DNA of 64,000 bases from the NCBI RefSeq assembly GCF_011682055.1, contig NZ_JAAQOM010000021.1:62001-126000 (forward strand), read 5' to 3'. The position numbers and the translations under genes are program-made. The notes under the pieces were generated by a model. The model did not search any database and was not told where the DNA came from. It saw only the letters and a list, made by a program, of their open reading frames with translations. Origin of the DNA: Telluria antibiotica. GTDB taxonomy: Bacteria > Pseudomonadota > Gammaproteobacteria > Burkholderiales > Burkholderiaceae_D. Shown here in pieces: positions 54,246 through 63,062 of the stretch; the stretch's first letter is position 1; each line of letters opens with the position of its first letter.

Positions 54246-54740
54246 TCAGTGCTGGATCATGCCCCCGGCCAGGCTGACGCGGTCGCCGGTGCGGAAGTCC
54301 GGCGTCGTCTGCTGCGTCACAACCTGCGTGCTGCCGTCGTCCATGCGCAGCGTGACGCGATAGATGCGGTCGGCGGAGGAACTGCCCGTGGCGCCGCCGC
54401 TGCTGCTCCCCATCGCTGCGCTGGCGCCCGCATTGCCCTCGGTGGCGGAACTGCTGGAGCGGGGCAGGGCTTCGATGGAGGCGACGGTGGCGTTGGGGCT
54501 CATGGGCATCGCGCTGGCGCCCTGGTTCTGCATCATGCCGGTGCTCGCGCTGTCGTAGCCGCTCGAGCTGCCCGCAGTGCCCGAACTGCCGGACGACCCG
54601 GCCGGTCCGGTGCCGCCGCCGGTGCCCGACATGCCGCCGCTGCTGCCCATGCTGCCGCCGCGCCAGGAACTGCACGCGGACAGCCCGACCGCGAGCGCCA
54701 GCAAGCCCGCCAGGCAAATGCTCTGGTGTTTTTGCTTCAT
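54246..54740 (-). CDS. Gly/Ser-rich lipoprotein
   Basis: 164 residues. Signal with lipobox LSAC (Cys23), then a low-complexity Gly/Ser stretch (about 25-75), an acidic/Ser middle, and a compact C-terminal part (RIYRVTLRMDDGSTQVV...FRTGDRV) resembling glycine-zipper/outer-membrane lipoproteins of the SlyB class. AAGGAG before ATG 54740 selects this start. It converges on the fusion gene with a 7-nt gap. Function unknown. Confidence 0.75.
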   Translation of the reverse strand: MKQKHQSICLAGLLALAVGLSACSSWRGGSMGSSGGMSGTGGGTGPAGSSGSSGTAGSSSGYDSASTGMMQNQGASAMPMSPNATVASIEALPRSSSSATEGNAGASAAMGSSSGGATGSSSADRIYRVTLRMDDGSTQVVTQQTTPDFRTGDRVSLAGGMIQH

Positions 54741-54891
54741 GATCAACTCCTTCTGATGGGATGGTAGGTGAGTGACGATGCCGCGTGCCACTTCGGTAAG
54801 AGGCCTGTTCGGTACCGGCGTTCAACTGCGTCCCGTTGAGCATGAGCCACGTCAAACTTCTGACGATTCGTGCGGCGCAGCACCGCGGCGT

Positions 54892-55293
54892 TCAGTACGT
54901 CGTGTCGACGGTCGTGCGCGCCGCCAGCCGGGCCAGTACGGTGCTGGCGACGACGGCTGCGGCGACGTCGACGGCCCAGTCGCGCACGTCGGCGCCGCGG
55001 TAGGGGAAGAAGCTCTGGATGAACTCGTCGCAGGCGCCCATCACGGCGACCGCCAGCACGGCCTTGCCCGCGCGCGCCAGGGGGCTCCCGGCGCTGCCGG
55101 CGAACCACAGCGCGGCGAGCACCGCATAGGCGATCGAGTGCAGCACCGCTCCGGGGGCATAGGCGCCGATGTCCGCGCGTGCGCCGGGGATGTTCCCGGT
55201 CGTGATGATGGTCAGGTACATCAGGATCGCGACCGTAAGGCACAGCGCGCGTGCGCGCGGGTTGCGCAGCAGAGAAAACAGGTACGTCGTCAT
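54892..55293 (-). CDS. VanZ-like small membrane protein
   Basis: 133 residues, about four membrane helices. DEFIQSFFPYRGADVRDWAVDVAAAVVAS is the VanZ family signature (D..lQ....R..d..D). VanZ-like proteins give low-level glycopeptide resistance in some Gram-positives, but most members, as here, have no known role. ATG 55293 was chosen because the first helix starts right after it; the ribosome site is weak. Confidence 0.8.
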   Translation of the reverse strand: MTTYLFSLLRNPRARALCLTVAILMYLTIITTGNIPGARADIGAYAPGAVLHSIAYAVLAALWFAGSAGSPLARAGKAVLAVAVMGACDEFIQSFFPYRGADVRDWAVDVAAAVVASTVLARLAARTTVDTTY

Positions 55294-55401
55294 GGCAGGC
55301 GAAGCGGAAAAAAGGCTCACCTTACCATGCGTGTCGTGTACTTGCTCAGGCCTCGCGCAACGGCAGCGCACCGCCGGCCGGAGCGTCATGGACGGCCGGC
55401 G

Positions 55402-55725
55402 TCAGATCGTGAGGGCCGGCGCGCCGTCCGGGTAGTGGGCGTCGAAGCAGCTGGCGCAGTCGGCGCAGAACAGGTGGGCCATGCGGACGGCCGATTGGCG
55501 CAGGACCAGTTTCAGGTGGCCGCTCTGGCATTTCGGGCAGATTTCGCGGACGGTGCCGAAGGTCATGACTTGAAGGGGCTGGCCCTCATCGTCGAGATGG
55601 TCGATCACCATGCGCGGGTTGAGTTCGCTGAGAACCAGGCAATCGTCCGGCTCCGCGTGGCGCCGCCGGCCTGGATGCTCTTGTTGCTCGGGGGGCGACA
55701 TCGTCTCAGGTACAGGTAAGGTCAT
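55402..55725 (-). CDS. Small zinc-ribbon protein
   Basis: 107 residues. Two pairs of cysteines (CPKC and CADC, 25 residues apart) form a zinc ribbon in the C-terminal half, preceded by a polar N-terminus. No catalytic motif. GGAG eight bases before ATG 55725 supports the start. Function not recognised. Confidence 0.7.
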   Translation of the reverse strand: MTLPVPETMSPPEQQEHPGRRRHAEPDDCLVLSELNPRMVIDHLDDEGQPLQVMTFGTVREICPKCQSGHLKLVLRQSAVRMAHLFCADCASCFDAHYPDGAPALTI

Positions 55726-55880
55726 TGGACTGGCTCCATTCCATGGTGGATAGTCTCGTCACCACGCGACGATGACGTCGCGAGGTGCAAGTTTCATCAT
55801 AGCGGAATCTGAAGATGGTTCAAGCACAACAACAAAGAATTGTGCGGTGCGTGGCAGACGCGACAATAAGAATACGGAAC

Positions 55881-55910
55881 AAAAAAAATGCCCGCCGGTG
55901 AGGACGGGCA
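55881..55910 (-). terminator. Rho-independent terminator of the candidate small RNA
   Basis: TGCCCG/CGGGCA stem extended by two G-C pairs past a bulged base, 5-nt loop, followed by eight T on the minus strand. Confidence 0.75.
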
Positions 55911-56008
55911 CAACCCAAGATCGGGCCAAGAGACGCAGGATCCGGTGCGGTGTGCCGCTCGCGACACACCTTCTACGATCACGCATATCGGTTGCGTGTA
56001 TGCAGATG
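55881..56008 (-). ncRNA. Candidate small RNA of about 128 nt
   Basis: A TATACT box (56019-56014) predicts a transcript start near 56008. The transcript would contain a hairpin at 55970-55949 whose 10-bp stem is continuous only on this strand (a C-A mismatch on the other strand becomes G-U here), and a final hairpin with eight T (55910-55881). No coding frame with a ribosome site fits. The -35 region is poor. 55726-55880 holds nothing else that I can support. Confidence 0.55.
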
Positions 56009-56106
56009 GACCCAGTATAGGGACACAATGTGACTTCACCATGACACAAATCAAGCCCGCGTTACTGTTATGGGAACATTCGCGGATGGGATTGGTCGAC
56101 CAAGGC

Positions 56107-56136
56107 AAAAAAAAAGCCCGCTGGTTGAGCGGGCTT
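56107..56136 (-). terminator. Rho-independent terminator downstream of the SDR gene
   Basis: AAGCCCGCT-CAACC-AGCGGGCTT with a run of T through 56107 on the minus strand. It lies 124 nt after the SDR stop. In that 3' region the minus strand carries TTCTCCTCC (about 56159-56151), complementary to a Shine-Dalgarno sequence, and GACAGGT/ACCTGTC arms (56227-56221, 56173-56167). Confidence 0.8.
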
Positions 56137-56259
56137 CAAACTATTTTCTTGGAGGAGAATAGTGGAGACAGGTGCCATTATGTTGCGGCGCGATATATCC
56201 GTCCAATGATGAATTTCGATACCTGTCATCACCCGCGCTGATAATGGTCGAGCTCGCCT

Positions 56260-57036
56260 TCAATCCTTGACGGGGACCGTGTAATTCAGTGCCATGCGGC
56301 CGCCGTCCGCGTACAAGGTCTGGCCCGTGATGTACGACGCATCGTCGCTGGCGAGGAAGGCGGCGATACCGGCGATCTCTTCCGGCTCGCCGCAGCGGCC
56401 CAGCGGCGTGCGCGACAGGATCTTGTGGCGCGCGTCCGGGCCGGCCAGCACGGCCTGCTTCGCGAGCTCCGTCAGGATCGTGCCCGGGCCGATCGCGTTC
56501 ACGCGGATGCCGTACTGGGCCAGGCTGACGGACGCCACGCGCGTCAGCTGGTTCACGCCGCCCTTCGACACGACGTACGGCACCTGGTTCGGAATCGCGA
56601 GCTCCGCGTTGACGCTCGACATATTGATGATGCAGCCGCCCCGTTGCGTGTCCTCGCGCTTCACCATCTCGCGGGCGACGGCCTGGCTGCACAGGAACAT
56701 CGACTTCAGGTTGACGCGCAGGACGCGGTCGAAATCGTCCTCCTCGAGATCGAGGAAATCGGCGGCATGCGTCACGCCGGCGTTGTTGACGAGGATGTCG
56801 ATGCGGCCGAACGCGGCCAGCGTGGCCGCCACCAGCGCGTCGACGTCGGCCTTCGCGCTCACGTCGGCCTGGAAGAAGCGGGCGGCATCGCCGAGCGCGG
56901 CCGCGGCCGCGGCGCCGTCCGGCCGCACGTCGGTGAGCATCACGCGCGCGCCCTCGCGCACGAGGCGCTCCGCGCAGGCGAGGCCGATGCCCTGGGCGGC
57001 TCCGGTGACGATGGCGACTCTGTCGGTGAGTTTCAT
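56260..57036 (-). CDS. SDR-family oxidoreductase
   Basis: 258 residues. TGAAQGIG cofactor motif near residue 12, NNAGVTH, INMSSVN, catalytic YVVSK and a C-terminal DGG turn (LYADGGRMAL). Sugar 1-dehydrogenases and 3-oxoacyl reductases share this outline, so the substrate is open. GAGGAC before ATG 57036 selects the start. Monocistronic, ended by the terminator at 56107. Confidence 0.88.
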   Translation of the reverse strand: MKLTDRVAIVTGAAQGIGLACAERLVREGARVMLTDVRPDGAAAAAALGDAARFFQADVSAKADVDALVAATLAAFGRIDILVNNAGVTHAADFLDLEEDDFDRVLRVNLKSMFLCSQAVAREMVKREDTQRGGCIINMSSVNAELAIPNQVPYVVSKGGVNQLTRVASVSLAQYGIRVNAIGPGTILTELAKQAVLAGPDARHKILSRTPLGRCGEPEEIAGIAAFLASDDASYITGQTLYADGGRMALNYTVPVKD

Positions 57037-57091
57037 GGTGTCCTCGCTGCTGCAATGAAAAGAACAGGCCGCCATTGTAGCGGCCCGTCGT

Positions 57092-57601
57092 TCACAGCAT
57101 CACCGGCTGGTCCGGCAATTCGTTCGGCCGCGCGCCACCGGACGGGAAATGGCTGCGCAGCAACTGGTTCACCTGGGCGATCGCGCCCAGCGTGGCCGCG
57201 CGGAATTCGCCGCGGGCGAAGCCGCGCGTCATCGTGTCGCACACGGCCTGCCACGTGGCGGCGTCGATTCTGCGGTCGATGCCGCGGTCGGCAATGATAT
57301 CGACCTTGCGGTCGGCGAGGTTCACGTAGATCAGGACGCCGCAATTGTCCTCGGTGTCCCAGATGCCGTAGTCGGCGAACAGCGCGATGGCGCGCTGGCG
57401 GTTCGTCACGCCGGCCCAGGCCAGCGACAGGGGCAGGCCCTTCTCGACGATCAGGCGCACCTCGCCGCGATGCGTCTGCTCGCCGGCCGTGATGGCTTCC
57501 GTGATCGCCGTAAGGGCATCGGGCGGAAACGCGCGCTCCGCTTCGTTGCGGGTGCTGAACAGGTGGCGCAGCGCGCGCCGCAAGCGGCTCGGTTCTTCCA
57601 T
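57092..57601 (-). CDS. TPM-domain protein, small partner
   Basis: 169 residues, cytoplasmic. It has the TPM (YgcG/Psb32-like) core: AGEQTHRGEVRLIVE, ALFADYGIWDTEDNCGVLIYVNLADRKVDIIADRGI. The ATG overlaps the stop of the larger TPM gene by one base. With LemA and the larger TPM protein it forms the common lemA-TPM-TPM operon, whose function is not settled. Confidence 0.85.
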   Translation of the reverse strand: MEEPSRLRRALRHLFSTRNEAERAFPPDALTAITEAITAGEQTHRGEVRLIVEKGLPLSLAWAGVTNRQRAIALFADYGIWDTEDNCGVLIYVNLADRKVDIIADRGIDRRIDAATWQAVCDTMTRGFARGEFRAATLGAIAQVNQLLRSHFPSGGARPNELPDQPVML

Positions 57602-58470
57602 CACCAGTCTCCCGAGGCGCCGCCGCCATCGAAGCTGCCGCCCCCGCCGCCGGAAAAGCCGCCACCGCCGCCGTCCGAGAAACCGCCGGAAAAGCCGCCG
57701 CCACCGCCGCGCCAACGGTCGTTGTCGTGCTGATGGGCAGCGTTCGCAAGAATGTTGCCGAGGATGAAGCCGGTGGCGCCGCTGCCCCAGCCGCCAGTGC
57801 CCGGATAGCCCGGCTGCAGGAGGCGCGTGCGGCGCGGACGGAAGATCGAGCGGACGAGGGCGATGCCGACGATCAGCATGAAGATCGTGACGACGACGCC
57901 GGGGCCGCCGTCGTCATCCTGCTGCGCCGGCGTGGTCGTCTGCGCGGGCGGCGCGGGAAATTTTTCCTGGTTGAGCAAGGTCGCGATGGCGCCGACACCG
58001 GCGACGAGACCGCCGTACCAGTCCTGCTGGCGGAAGTGCGGGGCGATCGTGTCTTCCAGGATGCGTTTCGACTGCGCATCCGTGAGGACGCCCTGCACGC
58101 CGCGTCCCGCCTCGATGCGCAGGCGCCGCAGCGCCTTCGGATTGTCCTTCGCGACGATCAGGAGCACGCCGTCGTCGACGCCCTTGCGGCCCAGCTTCCA
58201 CGCGTCCGCCACGCGGATGCCGTACTGCTCAATGGCTTCCGGCTCCGTCGAGGACACGAGCAGCACGGCGATCTGGCTGCCCGTCTTCGCCTCGTAGTCG
58301 GCCAGCACGCCTTCCAGTTTCTGGCGCTGGTCCGGCGTCAGCATGCCTATCTCGTCGGTGACGCGCGCGCGCAGCGCCGGCACCGGCTTGAATTGTCCCT
58401 GCGCATGCGCCGAGCAGGCCAGCAGCAAGGTCAGCATCCAGGCCCACAGCAGACGGGGCAGGGCGTTCAT
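57601..58470 (-). CDS. YgcG-type TPM-domain membrane protein
   Basis: 289 residues: signal peptide (1-23), periplasmic TPM domain (about 35-165, with KTGSQIAVLLVSST and GVDDGVLLIVAKDN), one membrane helix (about 195-212), then a Gly-rich tail with GGGGFSGG repeats. This architecture is usual for YgcG proteins. Second gene of the lemA operon. Confidence 0.9.
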   Translation of the reverse strand: MNALPRLLWAWMLTLLLACSAHAQGQFKPVPALRARVTDEIGMLTPDQRQKLEGVLADYEAKTGSQIAVLLVSSTEPEAIEQYGIRVADAWKLGRKGVDDGVLLIVAKDNPKALRRLRIEAGRGVQGVLTDAQSKRILEDTIAPHFRQQDWYGGLVAGVGAIATLLNQEKFPAPPAQTTTPAQQDDDGGPGVVVTIFMLIVGIALVRSIFRPRRTRLLQPGYPGTGGWGSGATGFILGNILANAAHQHDNDRWRGGGGGFSGGFSDGGGGGFSGGGGGSFDGGGASGDW

Positions 58471-58479
58471 GGCTCGGCC

Positions 58480-59091
58480 CTATTTGCCGAAGTTGACGGT
58501 CGGCGCCGTCGAGATGGCTTTCTCGTTCTCGACGGTGAACGACGGCTTCGCCTGGTAGCCGAACATCATCGCCGTCAAGTTGGTCGGAAAGCTGCGCACC
58601 GTGATGTTGTAGTCCTGGACGGCCGCGATATAGCGCTGGCGCGCCACCGTGATGCGGTTCTCCGTGCCCTCCAGCTGCGATTGCAGGTCGCGGAAGCTGG
58701 CGTCGGCCTTCAGTTGCGGATAGTTTTCCGACACGGCCATCAGGCGCGACAGCGCGTTCGACAGCTCACCCTGCACCTGCTGGAATTTCTGGAAGGCTTC
58801 CGGATTGTTCAGCACTTCCGGGGTGATCTGGAAGCTGGTCGCGGCCGCGCGCGCCCGCGTGACGGCTTCCAGCGTATCCTTTTCGTGCGTCGCATAGCCC
58901 TTGACCGTGTTCACGAGGTTCGGAATCAGGTCGGCCCGGCGCTGGTACTGGTTGACGACCTCGGCCCAGGCGGCCTTGACGGCCTCGTCCTTGGCCTGGA
59001 ACTGGTTGTAGCCGCAGCCCGACAGCAGTGTCGCGGCCAGTACGGCGGCCAGCAGCAAGCCGGCATAACGCGTGAACAAGGATGGTTTCAT
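58480..59091 (-). CDS. lemA: LemA family lipoprotein
   Basis: 203 residues. Lipobox LLSGC near the N-terminus; then the LemA helical core with AWAEVVNQYQRRADLIPNLVNTVKGYA and the ENRITVARQRYIAAVQDYN segment. It is the first gene of the lemA-TPM-TPM operon. ATG 59091 begins the signal; no strong ribosome site. Confidence 0.92.
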   Translation of the reverse strand: MKPSLFTRYAGLLLAAVLAATLLSGCGYNQFQAKDEAVKAAWAEVVNQYQRRADLIPNLVNTVKGYATHEKDTLEAVTRARAAATSFQITPEVLNNPEAFQKFQQVQGELSNALSRLMAVSENYPQLKADASFRDLQSQLEGTENRITVARQRYIAAVQDYNITVRSFPTNLTAMMFGYQAKPSFTVENEKAISTAPTVNFGK

Positions 59092-59173
59092 CTGGCGATC
59101 CGTAACAAGTTGTCGAATAGCCAAAATATACCTGAAATGACCAGGGATTGGCGATACGGCCCGGGCAGGGCGC

Positions 59174-59179
59174 TACAAT
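59174..59179 (+). promoter_or_regulatory. Probable -10 box of pyrF
   Basis: TACAAT in the short gap before pyrF, 33 nt before its ATG. The -35 is not convincing. Confidence 0.4.
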
Positions 59180-59211
59180 AGCGGGTTTGCAATCAGATCA
59201 GAGAGGCCGCC

Positions 59212-60033
59212 ATGAACTTCATCGACAAACTCAACGCCGCCTGGACCCGCAACGATTCCCTGCTGTGCGTAGGGCTCGACCCGGACACGGCCCGCTTCCC
59301 CGCGCACCTGCAGGGACGCCCGGACGGCATCGTGGAGTTCTGCAAGGCCATCATCGACGCGACGGCCGACCTCGCGTGCGCCTTCAAGCCGCAGATCGCG
59401 TATTTCGCCGCCCTCGGCGCGGAAGACCAGCTCGAAGCGATCTGCCGCTACCTGCGTGAACAATATCCTCACATCCCGCTGGTCCTGGACGCCAAGCGCG
59501 GCGACATCGGCGCCACCGCCCACCAGTACGCCCGCGAAGCGTTCGACCGCTACGGCGCCGACGCCGTCACCGTCAACCCGTACATGGGGTTCGATTCCGT
59601 CGAGCCGTACATGGCGTGGACGGACCGTGGCGTGATCGTGCTGTGCCGCACGTCGAACGCGGGCGGCTCCGACCTGCAGTTCCTCGACGTGGGCGGCCGG
59701 CCGTTGTACCAGCACGTGGCGCGCCTCGTCGCGGACAAGTGGAACAGGAACGGCCAGTGCGCCCTCGTCGTGGGGGCCACGTTCCCGGAAGAACTCGCGC
59801 AGGTGCGCGCCATCGTGGGCGACATGCCGCTGCTCGTGCCGGGCATCGGCGCGCAGGGGGGCGACATCGAAGCGACCGTCAAGTCGGGCCGCACGGCGTC
59901 CGGCATGGGCATGATGATCAATTCCTCGCGTGCCATCCTGTACGCGCAGCCGCAAGGCGGCGAGGACTTCGCCGCGGCCGCACGACGCGCGGCACGCGAG
60001 ACGCGCGACGCGATCAACCGCTACCGGGGCTGA
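59212..60033 (+). CDS. pyrF: Orotidine 5'-phosphate decarboxylase, type 2
   Basis: 273 residues, long (mycobacterial/betaproteobacterial) PyrF class. Active-site DAKRGDIG has Asp93 and Lys95; LLCVGLDPD and FKPQIAYF bind substrate. It makes UMP from OMP. AGAGAGG before ATG 59212. Its end overlaps the convergent MFS gene by 13 nt. Confidence 0.95.
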   Translation: MNFIDKLNAAWTRNDSLLCVGLDPDTARFPAHLQGRPDGIVEFCKAIIDATADLACAFKPQIAYFAALGAEDQLEAICRYLREQYPHIPLVLDAKRGDIGATAHQYAREAFDRYGADAVTVNPYMGFDSVEPYMAWTDRGVIVLCRTSNAGGSDLQFLDVGGRPLYQHVARLVADKWNRNGQCALVVGATFPEELAQVRAIVGDMPLLVPGIGAQGGDIEATVKSGRTASGMGMMINSSRAILYAQPQGGEDFAAAARRAARETRDAINRYRG

Positions 60034-61241
60034 GCCGGGCTACGTGTCGCCAGGTAGCGCAGCCCGACCGCCAGCGCCGCGAAGCCGGACGCGGCGGCCA
60101 CGCCCAGCGCCCAGCGCGGACCTGCGTGGTCCGCGACCCAGCCGACGATCGGCGCCCCGATCGGCGTCGTGCCCAGTGCGATGCCGAGCCGCAAGGCCAT
60201 CACGCGCCCCCGCATCGCGGGTTCGGTGGACAGTTGGATCAGGCTGTTCGACGTGTTCGTGAACGTGAGGCCCGCGACGCCGGTGAGCGCCAATGCCGCA
60301 GCAAACCAGACATAGCCTGGTGACACGGCTGCCAGCGCGCAGCCGACGCCGAACACGCCGGCCCCGACGACGAGCGCCCTGAACTGCGTGCGTTCGCGGC
60401 TCGCGGCGAGCAGGGCGCCGACGACGCTGCCCACGGCCATCGTGGACGACAGCAGGCTGTAGCCGCGCGCATCCGTGTGAAAGACCGCGACGGCCATCGT
60501 GCCGATGAAGATCGGGAAATTCAGGCCGAACGTTGCGATGAGGAACAGCATGCCGAGGAGCGCCATCAGGTCCGGCCTTTTCCACACGTAGCGCATCCCG
60601 TCCAGCATCCCGCGCCCGCCCGCGCTCCCGTGCCCGCGCGGATGCGCGTGCAGGTCGTCCTTGCGCAGCCACGTCAGCGACGCCAGCACCGCCACGTACG
60701 ACATGCCGTTGACGACGAACGCCCACCCGGTGCCGACATCGGCGATCAACAGGCCGGCCGCGGCGGGACCGACCATCCTGGCGGCGTTGAACGACGTGGA
60801 ATTGAGCGCGACCGCGTTGGGCAGATCGGCATCGCCGACGAGCTGCGCGACGAACGTCTGGCGCACGGGCGCATCGAACGCGGCCGCGCAGCCGAACAGG
60901 AAGGCGAACACGTACACGTGCCACAGCGCGACGACGCCGGCGACCGTCATGACGCCCAGCGCCAGCGCGAGCACGCCCATCGCGGCCTGCGTGACCATCA
61001 TGAGCTTGCGCTGGTCGACGTGGTCGGCGACCCAGCCGGTCCAGGGCAGCAGCAGTAATTGCGGACCGAATTGCAGGGCCATCACGGTGCCGACGGCCGA
61101 CGCGTTATGGTGCGTCAGCTCGGTGAGCACGAGCCAGTCCTGCGCGGTGCGCTGCATCCACGTGCCGACGTTGGAGACCAGGCAGCCGGCGGCCCAGAGC
61201 CGGTAGTTGTAGCTTTTAAGGGAACGGAATGCGCTGGCCAT
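60021..61241 (-). CDS. MFS exporter of the EntS-like group
   Basis: 406 residues, about twelve membrane segments. SNVGTWMQRTAQDWLVL at the N-terminus and GWVADHVDQRKLM (motif A) with FDAPVRQTFV are typical of MFS_3 exporters related to EntS. Substrate unknown. ATG 61241 starts the conserved part; the frame is open further upstream into repeat DNA. Confidence 0.88.
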   Translation of the reverse strand: MASAFRSLKSYNYRLWAAGCLVSNVGTWMQRTAQDWLVLTELTHHNASAVGTVMALQFGPQLLLLPWTGWVADHVDQRKLMMVTQAAMGVLALALGVMTVAGVVALWHVYVFAFLFGCAAAFDAPVRQTFVAQLVGDADLPNAVALNSTSFNAARMVGPAAAGLLIADVGTGWAFVVNGMSYVAVLASLTWLRKDDLHAHPRGHGSAGGRGMLDGMRYVWKRPDLMALLGMLFLIATFGLNFPIFIGTMAVAVFHTDARGYSLLSSTMAVGSVVGALLAASRERTQFRALVVGAGVFGVGCALAAVSPGYVWFAAALALTGVAGLTFTNTSNSLIQLSTEPAMRGRVMALRLGIALGTTPIGAPIVGWVADHAGPRWALGVAAASGFAALAVGLRYLATRSPAQPR

Positions 61242-61251
61242 CAGTGTTTTT

Positions 61252-61485
61252 GTAGGGTGGGCGGCTCGCCGCCCACGCGGGGCTACGTGACGGTCGATCC
61301 GTCGATAACGCGGTTCGTCCGTGCGCACGCCGGTTGAACGCGTGGGCACGTTTCATTGGATTGATCCCCCCGGCCCCAAATGCGCACCCCACGTGTTCTC
61401 GATAAAGCCGGCATTTGGTGGGCACCCTGTGCCCACCAAATGCATGCGTTACGGCTGCGCCATGGTGGGCGGAGGGCCGCCCACC
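61252..61485. repeat. Palindromic repeat cluster 7
   Basis: Three perfect palindromes: GTGGGCGGC/GCCGCCCAC at 61257-61276, GCATTTGGTGGGCAC-CCT-GTGCCCACCAAATGC (15-bp arms) at 61411-61443, and GGTGGGCGG/CCGCCCACC at 61464-61485. They fill the 268-nt gap between the MFS gene and sbcB. Confidence 0.9.
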
Positions 61486-61509
61486 CTACGGGACCGCGAC
61501 GGGCACGCA

Positions 61510-62958
61510 TCAATACCGGCTTGGCGCAATCATCTCCGCGTAATCATACAGCGCACCCAGGATTTCCTCGGCACGCTCGTCCGCCGTTTCGGACAGCGCG
61601 TCGATCTCCGCGAACAGCTGGTCGATCGTGCGCGCGCCCCCGGCACCGTCGAACAGGCGCGCGGCGCGGTGGTCTTCCCACGCCTGCTGTTCCTCGTCGG
61701 CCAGCGTGTGCGGGAAGTTGCGGGCGCGGTAGCGGAACAGCAAGTGCCCCAGGCGCTCGTCCTCGAAGGACGGGCGCAGCGCCGCCAGCTGCGGCGGGGC
61801 CTCCGTCCGCAAGGACTCCAGCCGGCGCCGGTCGCCGTTCGACACGAAGCCGCCGTACAGGTCTTCGTCGACGTCGACCGTGGCGGGACTCGCCTCGCGC
61901 TGGAACACTTTCTGCCACACGGCCGCCATGTCGGGCCCGCTTGCCGCGACGCGCGCGTGCGCGAGGCACTGGTCGACGTCGAGCTCCCACCGCGCCGCCA
62001 TCTGCGTGCTCAGCGTTTTCAGGTTACCGACCAGCATCGGCGACTTGTTCAGGTGCACGCTCTTGATCGGCAGGCGCGTCATCCCGTCCGGCATCTCGGC
62101 GGCGCGGGTGAACAGGCGCTGGCGGATCGTCTCGACGTTCAGGTTGAACAGTTCGGACGGGTCGTGGCGACAATCCCACACGAGGACTTCGTTCTTGTTC
62201 GTCGGGTGCGTGGCGAGCGGCCAGACCATGGCGAGGCAGCCGCGCTCGGCCGGGAACATGCCCGATACGTGCAGGAATGGCTGGCGCAGCGCGCGGTCGA
62301 GGTGGAGGCCCATCTGTTCCGCGACCTTGTCCTTGCGGCGCAGTTCGAGGCAGAAGTCGAACAGTTTCGGTTGCTTGCTGCGCAGCAGGCGCGCCAGCGC
62401 GATGGTGGCACGCACGTCGGACAGCGCGTCGTGCGCGGCCTCGTGCACGAGGCCGTTGTCGCGCGTGAGGTGCTCGAGCTTGAAGCTGGGGCGGCCGTCG
62501 TCGTGGCGGGGCCACGTGATGCCGTCGGGACGGAGGGCATACGCCATGCGTACGACGTCGAGCATGTCCCAGCGGCCACAGCCGTTCTGCCACTCGCGGG
62601 CATATGGATCCATCAGGTTACGCCACAGCAGGAAGCGCGTGACTTCGTCGTCGAAGCGGATCGTGTTGTAGCCGACACCGATGGTGCCCGGCTCGGAAAA
62701 CGCGGCGCAGATGCGGGCCGCGAACTCGTGCTCGGGAACGCCGTGCTCCAGGCAGTGCTGCGGTGTGATGCCGGTGATCAGGCACGCTTGCGGATCGGGC
62801 AGGTAGTCGGGCGCCGGCTGGCAGTACAGCATGATCGGTTCGCCGATCTCGTTGAGGTCGGCGTCGGTGCGGATCGCGGCGAACTGCGCGGGACGATCGC
62901 GCCGCGGTTCCGCGCCGAACGTTTCGTAATCGTGCCAGAGGAAGGTGTGGTTGCTCAT
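61510..62958 (-). CDS. sbcB: Exodeoxyribonuclease I
   Basis: 482 residues. DEDDh exonuclease with Asp10/Glu12 in HDYETFGAEP, GYNTIRFDDEVTR, and HEAAHDALSDVRATIALARLL at the third motif; an SH3-like and a helical C-terminal part follow. It degrades single-stranded DNA 3'-5' and acts in mismatch repair and recombination. Confidence 0.95.
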   Translation of the reverse strand: MSNHTFLWHDYETFGAEPRRDRPAQFAAIRTDADLNEIGEPIMLYCQPAPDYLPDPQACLITGITPQHCLEHGVPEHEFAARICAAFSEPGTIGVGYNTIRFDDEVTRFLLWRNLMDPYAREWQNGCGRWDMLDVVRMAYALRPDGITWPRHDDGRPSFKLEHLTRDNGLVHEAAHDALSDVRATIALARLLRSKQPKLFDFCLELRRKDKVAEQMGLHLDRALRQPFLHVSGMFPAERGCLAMVWPLATHPTNKNEVLVWDCRHDPSELFNLNVETIRQRLFTRAAEMPDGMTRLPIKSVHLNKSPMLVGNLKTLSTQMAARWELDVDQCLAHARVAASGPDMAAVWQKVFQREASPATVDVDEDLYGGFVSNGDRRRLESLRTEAPPQLAALRPSFEDERLGHLLFRYRARNFPHTLADEEQQAWEDHRAARLFDGAGGARTIDQLFAEIDALSETADERAEEILGALYDYAEMIAPSRY

Positions 62959-63062
62959 TGTGATGCCGGACGGCGCTGATCAGTGACGACGCGCCATTCT
63001 AACTTGCATGATTCGCATGGCCTAGCACCGGCTCAATCCGGTGTGCGGAACCAAACAGGCGT

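Noticed and set aside
55797..56108. 103-codon frame on the minus strand in the small-RNA region
   Set aside because: No ribosome site, no domain, odd composition, and it runs through a promoter-like box and a terminator.
56162..56206. Short GTG frame on the plus strand behind a GGAGGAG sequence
   Set aside because: It would give only about 14 residues and no gene follows. The GGAGGAG is better explained as the complement of an anti-Shine-Dalgarno stretch in the minus-strand transcript.
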